6,323 nt of DNA from an uncultured Clostridia bacterium (GTDB lineage Bacteria > Bacillota > Clostridia > Oscillospirales > Acutalibacteraceae): assembly GCA_947628595.1 (NCBI GenBank), contig CANRAN010000079.1, forward strand, positions 1-6,323. The letters are read 5' to 3'. How positions within the stretch are numbered: the stretch's first letter is position 1; each line of letters opens with the position of its first letter. This document shows positions 1-6,004 of this stretch, in pieces. The translations under genes and the position numbers were made by a program. The notes beneath the pieces were generated by a model. It had not been told where the DNA came from. It searched no databases and saw only the letters and a list, made by a program, of their open reading frames with translations.

Positions 1-56
1 ATGAAAATAGCGTTAGCATAAAGTCAAAACAAGAACCGTGGGACACACGGGGTTAG
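1..56 (+). CDS. tnpB: C-terminal tail of a TnpB-like IS200/IS605 nuclease (partial)
   Basis: The reading frame entering from the left edge gives ENSVSIKSKQEPWDTRG and stops at TAG 54-56. A short, poorly conserved tail carrying a K-Q-E motif just before the stop is what I recall from many Firmicute TnpB (OrfB) proteins, where the end of the gene overlaps the start of the guide-RNA scaffold. That scaffold is visible immediately downstream, and it is the main support for this call. TnpB is an RNA-guided DNA nuclease encoded by IS200/IS605 transposons. The RuvC and zinc-finger parts would lie outside the window, so I cannot tell whether the gene is intact. The frame is the only one consistent with the overlap, since frame 1 stops at 19-21. 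Identity rests on context more than on the 17 residues. Confidence 0.6.
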   Translation, partial: ENSVSIKSKQEPWDTRG

Positions 57-122
57 CTCGTTGATACTGTATGGGTTGCCATACTTGAGCGAGAAGCCCC
101 CACCTCTACGGATGGGGGAGTA
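34..122 (+). ncRNA. Omega-RNA (TnpB guide RNA) 3' scaffold
   Basis: Three hairpins follow one another. CCGTG (36-40) pairs with CACGG (46-50) around a 5-nt loop. GTATGG (69-74) pairs with CCATAC (79-84) around GTTG, and GCTC (56-59) with GAGC (87-90) can enclose it. CCCCCACC (97-104) pairs with GGaTGGGGG (110-118) around TCTAC, with A112 bulged. This order, overlapping the tnpB 3' end and finishing in a GAAG-CCCC hairpin, is the known layout of IS605-family right ends, which are transcribed as the omega-RNA. The guide would be roughly 16-20 nt just 3' of the element end, so it would fall in about 120-150. The exact boundary cannot be fixed from one copy. Confidence 0.65.
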
Positions 123-142
123 TGCCATGTACAATCTGAGTT

Positions 143-151
143 TGCTATAAT
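143..151 (+). promoter_or_regulatory. Possible extended -10 promoter (antisense to permease 3' end)
   Basis: TGCTATAAT matches the extended -10 form (TGn then TATAAT). No -35 resembling TTGACA lies 16-18 bp upstream. If active, it would fire into the 3' end of the permease gene in antisense. The surrounding DNA is AT-rich, so a chance match is likely. Confidence 0.2.
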
Positions 152-164
152 ACCATGAAACGTT

Positions 165-2642
165 CTACTCAAGAGCGTTAATCATTTCAATTATATTTTG
201 ATTTATCATAGTTTTTGATGCATACTTCACTGCTATTTTACAACCAAAATACAAAACAGTTATTGTTGTGAGGTAAACCGGAAAAACATAGAAGAGATAG
301 ATATCCCATAATTTGAGGTTACTTGTAATCACGGAGAATAAGACAACAATCGCCCCTCCGCATATGCTCCCAAAGATAATTCCGGATGTAATGGTGTGTT
401 TTATTTCTCTTATAATAAGTTGTTGAATGGTTCCAAGCCTTGCTCCTATTGATTGCATGAGAATATAACTTTTCATATTTGATTTAACTTGAATATAATT
501 AAGAAATATTATGGCGATAATAATTATTATTATAAAAATAATAACGCTGGCTACTGTCTGGACTGTTTCCAAATTGACCCGATCGTAGAATCCTTTTTTC
601 ATTCCCTCAAAATTATAATATTTTACTCCGGTGGAGGCAGCTTCAATAGTTTCCAGCTTTTGTTCCAAAGTATCCGTCCATGCCTTGTCATCATGATTCA
701 GATTTTGGATAGTAAATAAAGCGTAATTGGCATCGGGATAAAAAGAAAATAGAAATTCTGATGAAATTAACAGGTTACTTCCGGGATATGTTGCACCGAC
801 CTTAATTTTAATTATTTTAAATTGTACGTGATCTTCTATATTTTCCTGAGTTGCTGATTTATCCGGAACCGGTACAACCAAGGTGAATTCATCACCAACC
901 GAACATAGTCCCTCCGGACCGATTGCGACAGTTCCGTTTTTGAAATCATTTTCATTAATATTTTCTATGCCGTCATAAACCAAAGTCTCATATGACTCCC
1001 ATGTAACAGGTGCCTGCACCAAAACATCATTATCTGTACTTCCGCCTGCCAGATTTATTATTTCGTCCGTTCTGCTGTGTTTAAATAAATAATTCAGCCT
1101 TTCTTCTTCGCGGACCTCGACCACATACTTGTATAAGAATTTATTTTTAGGTGTTTTGGACGACAGAAAGAACGGAATACAAAGGTGTGAAGAAGCTTCT
1201 ATAACCCTAACTCTTTTGTCAGAAGAAATCTGATCGGCAAGTTCATGGTCAACACCGCAGCCGACAGGAAAATTAATATAATAAGAATCTCCACTCCCGC
1301 CGCCTCCCGGAACACTCAGAGAATAGCCTGAATCAACCGGAAAACCGTCCGGATCATTGAAAGTGGTTCCTCTGGCATTCCACAATGGCAAAAACGACCC
1401 GAATATTGACATTCCTACACAGAACATTATGAGCATAATGCATGACATATTCTGAATCCGGAATTTCCTGCTTTGTGCCGTATGCCAGCATTTTTTTAAA
1501 TCAGTTTGAGATTTTCGTTTTTTCAGATCGGAAGCCCATGTTTGACGGAATGGAACGGTACGGTACATTTTCTTCAAATGTACAAAAAAAGCTATCATTA
1601 TAACTAATAGGGTAAGAGTGGAAACTATAAGTAAACTTCTTAAATTAAAATCCAATAACAGGGGGGAATTTGTAAATGAGGATATACACTTCAACAAAAA
1701 CAAAATCGGCAAGGTGCATATAACAGAAAGGATAATTGAGGCAAACCACAATATGATCCCCTGTATGAGCAACATCTTTTTTGTCTTTTTTATTGAAAAA
1801 CCTATACATCGCAGTAAATTCAGGTTCTTTTCCTGTTTTTCGATGAAGAATATGGACACAGCACTAACACCGATAATTGTTGTAAATATAAAAAATATTT
1901 GTATAGGGAGTATTATAAATTGATTTGAAACCGATTTTGATGCAATTTCTTCCTTTGAAGCGTTGACATATTTATATTCTGACGTGATGTTTCTAATTAA
2001 GAATGAGTCATTTTCCGAAAATATGTGAATATACTGCGGAGCTGTATTATTATTAGTTGTAAGAATGGACGGAAAAGACAAATCACCAAACTGATAATCA
2101 TAGACCGATTTCATTTTGCCCGAATAATTTTTTAATATGCCTGCAAGCGTAAATGCTTGTTTTTTTACGGTACCGTCCGCCTGTTTTATGTTGAGTGTAA
2201 CTGTATCACCTATGCCTGCATCGGGAATTAAAAGGTCATAGCAGCTTTTTTCAACAGCTATTTCATTTTTTGATTCGGGCATATTTCCGGAAATGAATTG
2301 AAGAGATAGGAGTCTGCTGATATATTCGTTTACGTTTCCAATCCAGACATCATTTATTTTAGAATTATCTACTTCCATAATTCCGCCTACTATTCCGGCC
2401 TTTTCTTTTTTTAATTCACTGTTTTTTAGCTCTACCTCGTCTTTATCTGCATAGAAAACAGCACTTTTATATAAACCGTTTTGAATCCTATCATTTTCTA
2501 TCAGTGAATACTTATAGCTGTCGCTGTACCATGCAATAGAAAGAAATGCCGTTACGAATAATGATATACAAATAACAACACCTATACAGTGTTTCGGATA
2601 TGATTTTATGTATTTTTTTGTCAGATATAAACACCATTTCAT
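165..2642 (-). CDS. ABC transporter permease, FtsX/MacB type, two FtsX units
   Basis: This 825-residue membrane protein is the permease partner of the ATPase upstream. Predicted membrane segments are near residues 17-38, 243-267, 290-312, 336-356, 398-419, 692-716, 748-771 and 780-801: eight, in a 4+4 pattern. Two large extracytoplasmic domains lie at about 40-240 and 420-690. The first resembles the MacB core (SGNMPESKNEIAVEKS near 118-133, GDTVTL 145-150, FTLAGIL 164-170). FtsX-type cytoplasmic motifs occur twice, LRCIGFS (277-283) and MQSIGAR (729-735), which supports an internal duplication. Known relatives couple ATP hydrolysis to work across the membrane, such as peptide expulsion or antimicrobial-peptide resistance. 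The ATG at 2642 overlaps the ATPase stop as ATGA, with AGGTGGTGA just upstream (2649-2657), implying translational coupling. The second outer domain has a glycine-rich run (446-449) and three cysteines (462, 488, 580). The substrate cannot be named from sequence. Confidence 0.93.
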   Translation of the reverse strand: MKWCLYLTKKYIKSYPKHCIGVVICISLFVTAFLSIAWYSDSYKYSLIENDRIQNGLYKSAVFYADKDEVELKNSELKKEKAGIVGGIMEVDNSKINDVWIGNVNEYISRLLSLQFISGNMPESKNEIAVEKSCYDLLIPDAGIGDTVTLNIKQADGTVKKQAFTLAGILKNYSGKMKSVYDYQFGDLSFPSILTTNNNTAPQYIHIFSENDSFLIRNITSEYKYVNASKEEIASKSVSNQFIILPIQIFFIFTTIIGVSAVSIFFIEKQEKNLNLLRCIGFSIKKTKKMLLIQGIILWFASIILSVICTLPILFLLKCISSFTNSPLLLDFNLRSLLIVSTLTLLVIMIAFFVHLKKMYRTVPFRQTWASDLKKRKSQTDLKKCWHTAQSRKFRIQNMSCIMLIMFCVGMSIFGSFLPLWNARGTTFNDPDGFPVDSGYSLSVPGGGGSGDSYYINFPVGCGVDHELADQISSDKRVRVIEASSHLCIPFFLSSKTPKNKFLYKYVVEVREEERLNYLFKHSRTDEIINLAGGSTDNDVLVQAPVTWESYETLVYDGIENINENDFKNGTVAIGPEGLCSVGDEFTLVVPVPDKSATQENIEDHVQFKIIKIKVGATYPGSNLLISSEFLFSFYPDANYALFTIQNLNHDDKAWTDTLEQKLETIEAASTGVKYYNFEGMKKGFYDRVNLETVQTVASVIIFIIIIIIAIIFLNYIQVKSNMKSYILMQSIGARLGTIQQLIIREIKHTITSGIIFGSICGGAIVVLFSVITSNLKLWDIYLFYVFPVYLTTITVLYFGCKIAVKYASKTMINQNIIEMINALE

Positions 2643-3310
2643 TGTATGTCACCACCTAAAATTCCATCGCTCATATGCAGTACCCTTTTAAACAGGTCAG
2701 CTATATTTTTATCATGGGTAACAACGATCAGTGTAATGGAATACTCTTTTGAAATTTCAAATAACAAATCAACTGCCGATTGGGCATTTTTTTTATCAAG
2801 ATTTCCCGTAGGTTCATCACACAGCAAAACGGACGGATGATTTATTATTGCTCTGGCAATAGCCACCCGTTGCTGTTGACCGCCGGACAGCTGTCCCGGA
2901 AGATGATCTCTCCTGTCCGTAAGTTCTAATTTATCCATAACTTTTTCTGTATATTCACGGTCGATCTTATCATTTTTGAGCATAACGGGCAAAACTATAT
3001 TTTCATATGCCGTTAATTCCGGTATGAGATTAAATGATTGGAATACCACACCTATATTATTGAGCCTAAAATCATCGCGTTGCTCTTGTGATAAATCAGT
3101 AAGATTTATATTATCATAACTGACACTGCCTGATGTAGGTTTCTCTAAACCCCCGATAAGATGTAAAAGGGTAGATTTCCCGGAACCGCTTTCACCGGTT
3201 ACAGCTATTTGTTCACCCTGTTTAATTTCAAATGTACATGACCTTAATGCATGGACCTTAATATCATCCTGTCCATATGTTTTTGTAAGATTTTTTATGT
3301 CGATTTTCAT
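2639..3310 (-). CDS. ABC transporter ATP-binding protein, LolD/MacB family
   Basis: This 223-residue protein is a complete single nucleotide-binding domain. Walker A is GESGSGKST (39-47), the Q-loop glutamine is Q91 (VVFQSFNL), the signature is LSGGQ (141-145), Walker B is VLLCDE (161-166) followed by the D-loop region PTGNLD, and the switch histidine is H199 (VVTHD). The length and the LSGGQQQRVAIARA and EPTGNLD wording are characteristic of the LolD/MacB/FtsE group, whose partners are FtsX-type permeases like the gene that follows. It is cytoplasmic and would power that permease as a dimer. The ATG at 3310 follows GAGAGGTG (3315-3322) with good spacing. The stop TGA overlaps the permease ATG by 4 nt. 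It lies 250 bp downstream of the kinase gene, behind a terminator-like hairpin, so it probably has its own promoter rather than sharing the regulator-kinase transcript. No promoter with good consensus is visible in that gap. Confidence 0.95.
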   Translation of the reverse strand: MKIDIKNLTKTYGQDDIKVHALRSCTFEIKQGEQIAVTGESGSGKSTLLHLIGGLEKPTSGSVSYDNINLTDLSQEQRDDFRLNNIGVVFQSFNLIPELTAYENIVLPVMLKNDKIDREYTEKVMDKLELTDRRDHLPGQLSGGQQQRVAIARAIINHPSVLLCDEPTGNLDKKNAQSAVDLLFEISKEYSITLIVVTHDKNIADLFKRVLHMSDGILGGDIQ

Positions 3311-3322
3311 ATAGCACCTCTC

Positions 3323-3335
3323 TGTATGTCATACA
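3323..3335. promoter_or_regulatory. 13-bp palindrome before the ATPase gene
   Basis: TGTATG-T-CATACA is a perfect 6+1+6 inverted repeat immediately upstream of the ATPase ribosome binding site, 13 bp from the start codon. It could be a small operator or an RNA element that affects ribosome access. One copy in AT-rich DNA may also be chance. Confidence 0.25.
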
Positions 3336-3400
3336 TAAATTTGTTAATATTTTATGTTTATGCCGCTTTACCTTTATCTTAAGTTCATATGTACCGGCGT

Positions 3401-3436
3401 TTAATAATTGCAAACAATCAAATCACATCACCTCCC
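3401..3436 (-). promoter_or_regulatory. Orphan strong ribosome binding site with a 6-codon ORF
   Basis: On the - strand GGGAGGTG (3436-3429) is a near-ideal Shine-Dalgarno sequence, stronger than that of any annotated gene in the window, yet no normal gene follows. The best-spaced start is TTG at 3421, seven nt after GGTG, giving (M)IVCNY and a stop at 3401-3403. An ATG TGA start-stop pair (3423-3428) directly follows the GGTG but is too close for normal initiation. It could be a leader peptide for the transporter operon or the remnant of a deleted gene. Confidence 0.3.
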
Positions 3437-3454
3437 GCATGGCGATATAAATAT

Positions 3455-3525
3455 AAAAAACTGTCATAATATGAAATAGCATACAATTAGAATTCTCTTG
3501 TATGTTATTTACATTATAACAGTTT
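3455..3525 (-). terminator. Long hairpin and U-run after the kinase gene
   Basis: In the - strand transcript, 3525-3498 pairs with 3486-3458 around an 11-nt loop (3497-3487). I count 27 pairs including two G-U wobbles, with one A-C mismatch and one bulged C. The 3' arm ends in a run of six U (3460-3455). It begins about 36 nt after the kinase stop codon, so an intrinsic terminator for the regulator-kinase operon is the simplest reading. The stem is AU-rich and unusually long for that role. The same DNA on the + strand lacks a U-run and pairs less well. Confidence 0.6.
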
Positions 3526-3561
3526 AGATCGCGGGTATTCGATATTTGTGCTTGTTGGTTA

Positions 3562-4875
3562 TTATATCGTGATACTTGGTATCTTAAGCATAATATTAAT
3601 GATAAACATATCATTTTCTTCTGTTATGTCTAAAAAACCGTTGTAACGCTTAACGATACTGTTAATCATCCTTAACCCGATTCCGTGATAAATCGAATCG
3701 GGTTTCGATGTCCTCAGGCTATTGTTATATTCCAATACGGATTGAGGTATATCATTTTTTACGGAAATAATATAAGAGTCGCCCTTTTCGAATATAGATA
3801 TTATAATATTTCGTCTATCCATATCTTCATCAATAGCTTCAATCGCATTATCGCTAAGATTGCCTAAAAGGGATATCAGATCGGTTCCGTCAATATTTTT
3901 AAGATCTGTTTTGAGACTTATCTTTATATCTATATTTTTTTCCTTGGCCTTTTTGCAGATAACATTAAGTATTGAATCTAAATAGATATTTCCTGAATGA
4001 AATACGTGTGGGATATTGTTCAATTCATTATTAATTTTTTCGCATATCTGTATGGCAGCTTCGGTATTTGAGTCGGAAATCAGTTCTGATATACAAAAAA
4101 TATTATTCTTCATATCATGTTTAATTTTTGCAATTTCCTCAATATATCTGTTTGCCTCTTTTATTTGGTTCATATACATAAGCTGTTCCTGTTTAATAAG
4201 TTTATTTTGAATTTTAAGTGAATGGTTTTTCTGTATTCTTCTTAATAAAAATGGTATGCCGGAGGCAATGATGATAATTGATACAATGATTATCAAAAGA
4301 TAATTCATATTCCAATTCTGGATGTGTTCGTTTGATGATAATCCGAGTGGAACAAAAAGTATGCAGCATATGCTTATGGGGTAGAATATCAAATAAAATC
4401 TTTTTTGAATTATTATTTCATTAACAGTATATATAGTAAGTAAACTTATAAAATTTGTTATCAGTAGAAAAATAATTCTGTATTCCGTATTAGCTGCATA
4501 AATTCCCCCTATATTTGTGTGAGCAATTAATAATAAAGCACAAAAGTAGATTAATTTAAAAAGTATTTGAGTTAATATAACATTTAACAGAACAAAAAAT
4601 TTATAAAACTGTTTATTGGCATCACAACTGCAAATACCTATACAAAGTATGGCTAATAAAGCTACTGCCTCTAATGCTATTTCCGCTAACAACCCATAAA
4701 AATGTAAGACAGCCGCCTCGAAAATACATATTGCTGATGAAGCGGTAGCTGACAATAGTAACTCAACTAATATAATTCTTAGTTTTTTAAAACCTAATTG
4801 TAATAAACAATGGCATAATATAAAATATACCATGCATATACTGAAATTTACAAAAAAATATAAAATATTATTCAT
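3562..4875 (-). CDS. AgrC-like GHKL sensor histidine kinase
   Basis: This membrane kinase is the partner of the regulator just upstream. The N-terminal ~210 residues are very hydrophobic, with about six or seven membrane segments, and are rich in cysteine. A linker helix (about 215-250) precedes the phosphoacceptor motif KHDMKNN, with His253 (codon about 4117-4119). The ATP-binding domain shows an N-box NLSDNAIEA (339-347) and a G-box GIGL (398-401). Polytopic sensor, HDMKN motif and short GHKL catalytic domain together are the HPK10/AgrC pattern, whose known members sense peptides. I place the start at ATG 4875, overlapping the regulator stop by 8 nt, with AAGGA 12 nt upstream. ATG 4887 (441 residues) is the alternative, but its AAGGA directly abuts the codon. 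No agrB or agrD is present in the window, so the ligand is unknown; a membrane stress or antimicrobial-peptide signal is equally possible. Confidence 0.93.
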   Translation of the reverse strand: MNNILYFFVNFSICMVYFILCHCLLQLGFKKLRIILVELLLSATASSAICIFEAAVLHFYGLLAEIALEAVALLAILCIGICSCDANKQFYKFFVLLNVILTQILFKLIYFCALLLIAHTNIGGIYAANTEYRIIFLLITNFISLLTIYTVNEIIIQKRFYLIFYPISICCILFVPLGLSSNEHIQNWNMNYLLIIIVSIIIIASGIPFLLRRIQKNHSLKIQNKLIKQEQLMYMNQIKEANRYIEEIAKIKHDMKNNIFCISELISDSNTEAAIQICEKINNELNNIPHVFHSGNIYLDSILNVICKKAKEKNIDIKISLKTDLKNIDGTDLISLLGNLSDNAIEAIDEDMDRRNIIISIFEKGDSYIISVKNDIPQSVLEYNNSLRTSKPDSIYHGIGLRMINSIVKRYNGFLDITEENDMFIINIMLKIPSITI

Positions 4876-5566
4876 TAACAGAACCATTCCTTCTCAAAAA
4901 TTCCCTACATACATATTCGTATTTATTCCTGCTTATGGGGACTTTTTCTCCATTTGTTAAAAGGGCCTGATTCCGATTAATGGTTACTATATGGTCTATA
5001 TTTACAATGAATCCTATATGAGTTCTTATAAAACCGTTCTGGGTTAAGCAAGCCTCCAATTTGGTTAATGTATTCAATTCTTTGTATATTTTATTTTCAG
5101 TGTGTATAAAAACACTGTTTCTTTGCTTCTCAATATAGAATATTTCAGAAAGTCTTATTTCTGTTATATTTTCATATGAATGCACCGTGAGATATTTTGT
5201 TCTTTGATTATTATCTCTGAATCTTTGCATAACCTTGATAAAATCATAATTGAGGTGACTTTTCCTGATAAATCCGAATGTGTTTGTGGTATTATAGGCT
5301 TCAAATACGAGTGATTCTTTATTGGTGACAAAAACGATAGGGACATGAAAGTGTGAGCAGTACTTAGCGATTTCCAAACCGGACATTTCCGGCATATCTA
5401 TATCAAGAAATATCAAATCATATATATTAATTTTTTTTATCAGTTCTGACGGTTCTGTATATTTATCCAATAAGTCTATTTGGGAAAAGCAAGATCTTAG
5501 AAGTAAATCCGCCATAATATTGATAAAGAAAGCCTCATCATCACATATTGCTATTTTTAAATTCAT
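4868..5566 (-). CDS. LytTR-family response regulator (AgrA/LytR type)
   Basis: This 232-residue cytoplasmic transcription factor is the first gene of a two-gene operon. The receiver domain (about 3-118) has the acidic pair D9-D10, the phosphoacceptor D55 in LIFLDIDMPEMSG, T81 and K102. The C-terminal half (about 124-225) is a LytTR DNA-binding domain, recognised by EIFYIEKQRNSVFIHT (141-156), the FIRTHIGFIVN segment (179-189) and the ending VPISRNKY (209-216). Receiver-LytTR proteins usually bind pairs of direct repeats one or two helical turns apart. The ATG at 5566 is chosen because GGAG (5574-5577) lies 7 nt before it. A TTG at 5581 would add five residues but would place that ribosome binding site inside the gene. 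The stop overlaps the kinase start. It is probably phosphorylated by that kinase; its targets may include its own promoter and the transporter genes. Confidence 0.95.
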   Translation of the reverse strand: MNLKIAICDDEAFFINIMADLLLRSCFSQIDLLDKYTEPSELIKKINIYDLIFLDIDMPEMSGLEIAKYCSHFHVPIVFVTNKESLVFEAYNTTNTFGFIRKSHLNYDFIKVMQRFRDNNQRTKYLTVHSYENITEIRLSEIFYIEKQRNSVFIHTENKIYKELNTLTKLEACLTQNGFIRTHIGFIVNIDHIVTINRNQALLTNGEKVPISRNKYEYVCREFLRRNGSVNE

Positions 5567-5601
5567 AAAATTTCTCCACAATGGTTTATTGTTATGAGAG
5601 T

Positions 5602-5631
5602 ATTATATCAGAGTGATTGAAATGGTGTCAA
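5602..5631 (-). promoter_or_regulatory. Sigma-A-type promoter of the regulator-kinase operon
   Basis: On the - strand a perfect TTGACA (5631-5626) and a perfect TATAAT (5607-5602) are separated by 18 bp. Transcription would begin near A5595, giving a leader of about 29 nt to the ATG at 5566. This is the best promoter in the window and predicts substantial basal expression of the two-component system. Confidence 0.85.
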
Positions 5632-5730
5632 CAACATATTTTAGTGCCTGTTATTTTTGTTTAGATTCCACTGTTAAAGATAATCATAGGCAGGCTATAA
5701 TTTTGAAGGGTAAATAAGCTGATGAGTTAA

Positions 5731-5831
5731 GTCCGTGAGTTGTGGGTGTTTGGGTAGTACTTGATACTCGGGGGTTTGAATGTTTTTTGATGAATTTTAC
5801 AAAAGTGTGGTCGTGGGTGGGGTGGGTGTGG
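5731..5831 (-). other. C-rich, G-poor tract (rut-like on the - strand)
   Basis: By hand count the + strand of these 101 bases has 41 G and 7 C, so a - strand transcript would be strongly C-rich and G-poor and largely unable to fold. That composition is what Rho loads on. The tract lies 170-270 nt after the stop of the small gene transcribed in that direction, which lacks an obvious intrinsic terminator. On the + strand, clustered G-runs at 5809-5831 could alternatively form a G-quadruplex. Confidence 0.35.
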
Positions 5832-5837
5832 TATAAT
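5829..5837 (+). promoter_or_regulatory. Possible extended -10 promoter
   Basis: TGGTATAAT fits the extended -10 form, but the spacer upstream is a G-rich run and no -35 is present. No reading frame follows on the + strand, so any product would be noncoding and antisense to the small gene at 6005-6175. Confidence 0.2.
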
Positions 5838-6004
5838 AATAAAGAACAGAATTCTGTGAAAAGCAAAAAAGTTTTATTACTTCCGACTATGTGATATTAT
5901 TGTCTAATAACAATCTGAAAGATCCTTATTATTAACCACACATCGTTTAACTATAAATCATTTACTTGCTGAGATCTTTGCGGCATTAAAGCTGATATAA
6001 ATTA

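Larger units (their letters stand above)
1..122 (+). mobile_element. Right end of an IS200/IS605-type element
   Basis: The tnpB tail plus the terminal subterminal hairpin mark the right end of an element that continues beyond the left edge. Such elements carry no terminal inverted repeats and make no target duplication, so the boundary is not visible; it should lie shortly after the hairpin, around 118-130. The insertion sits within about 50 bp of the permease stop codon (165) and faces it tail to tail, leaving the permease intact. Confidence 0.55.
5632..6004. other. Gene-free intergenic region
   Basis: No reading frame here has a credible start, ribosome binding site and protein-like composition. 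The only long frame (5684-5866, - strand) opens at a TTG without a Shine-Dalgarno sequence and translates to low-complexity His/Thr/Pro-rich text. The region contains two CTGTTA copies 23 bp apart (5648 and 5671), the G-rich tract 5731-5831, a TGGTATAAT box (5829-5837) and a 12-bp palindrome ACAGAATTCTGT (5846-5857). I see no clear intrinsic terminator for the small gene that ends at 6005. Confidence 0.6.

Noticed and set aside
97..118. IS hairpin as intrinsic terminator for the permease
   Set aside because: Read on the - strand it is not followed by a U-run, so it does not fit a standard terminator, though it could slow polymerase.
489..719. Open frames on the + strand within the permease, and similar ones at 1618-1923, 2646-2840, 3685-3867 and 4016-4210
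   Set aside because: Each lies opposite a well-supported gene and looks like a reverse-strand shadow of its codons.
3362..3403. GCCGCTTTA and CGGCGTTTA as a LytTR repeat pair upstream of the ATPase
   Set aside because: They are 33 bp apart rather than about 21-22, and the match between copies is imperfect; too weak to annotate.
3514..3519. TATAAT on the - strand inside the hairpin arm, as a transporter promoter
   Set aside because: No acceptable -35 lies 16-18 bp upstream, and transcription from it would immediately meet the terminator-like 3' arm.
3423..3614. 63-residue open frame on the - strand over the kinase end and hairpin
   Set aside because: It overlaps the kinase 3' end in another frame and runs through the long hairpin, with no protein-like composition or ribosome binding site.
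5164..5346. 60-residue - strand frame inside the regulator gene
   Set aside because: It is a frame-shifted shadow of the receiver/LytTR coding sequence.
5567..5581. Five-residue N-terminal extension of the regulator from TTG 5581
   Set aside because: The GGAG at 5574-5577 would be inside the gene, and the usual MNLKIAICDD start has ideal spacing from it.
5846..5857. ACAGAATTCTGT palindrome as an operator
   Set aside because: A single 12-bp palindrome far from any supported promoter on its strand; no second copy or gene to control.
5684..5866. 60-residue open frame on the - strand
   Set aside because: It opens with TTG, has no ribosome binding site, and its His/Thr/Pro-rich text simply reflects the C-rich tract.
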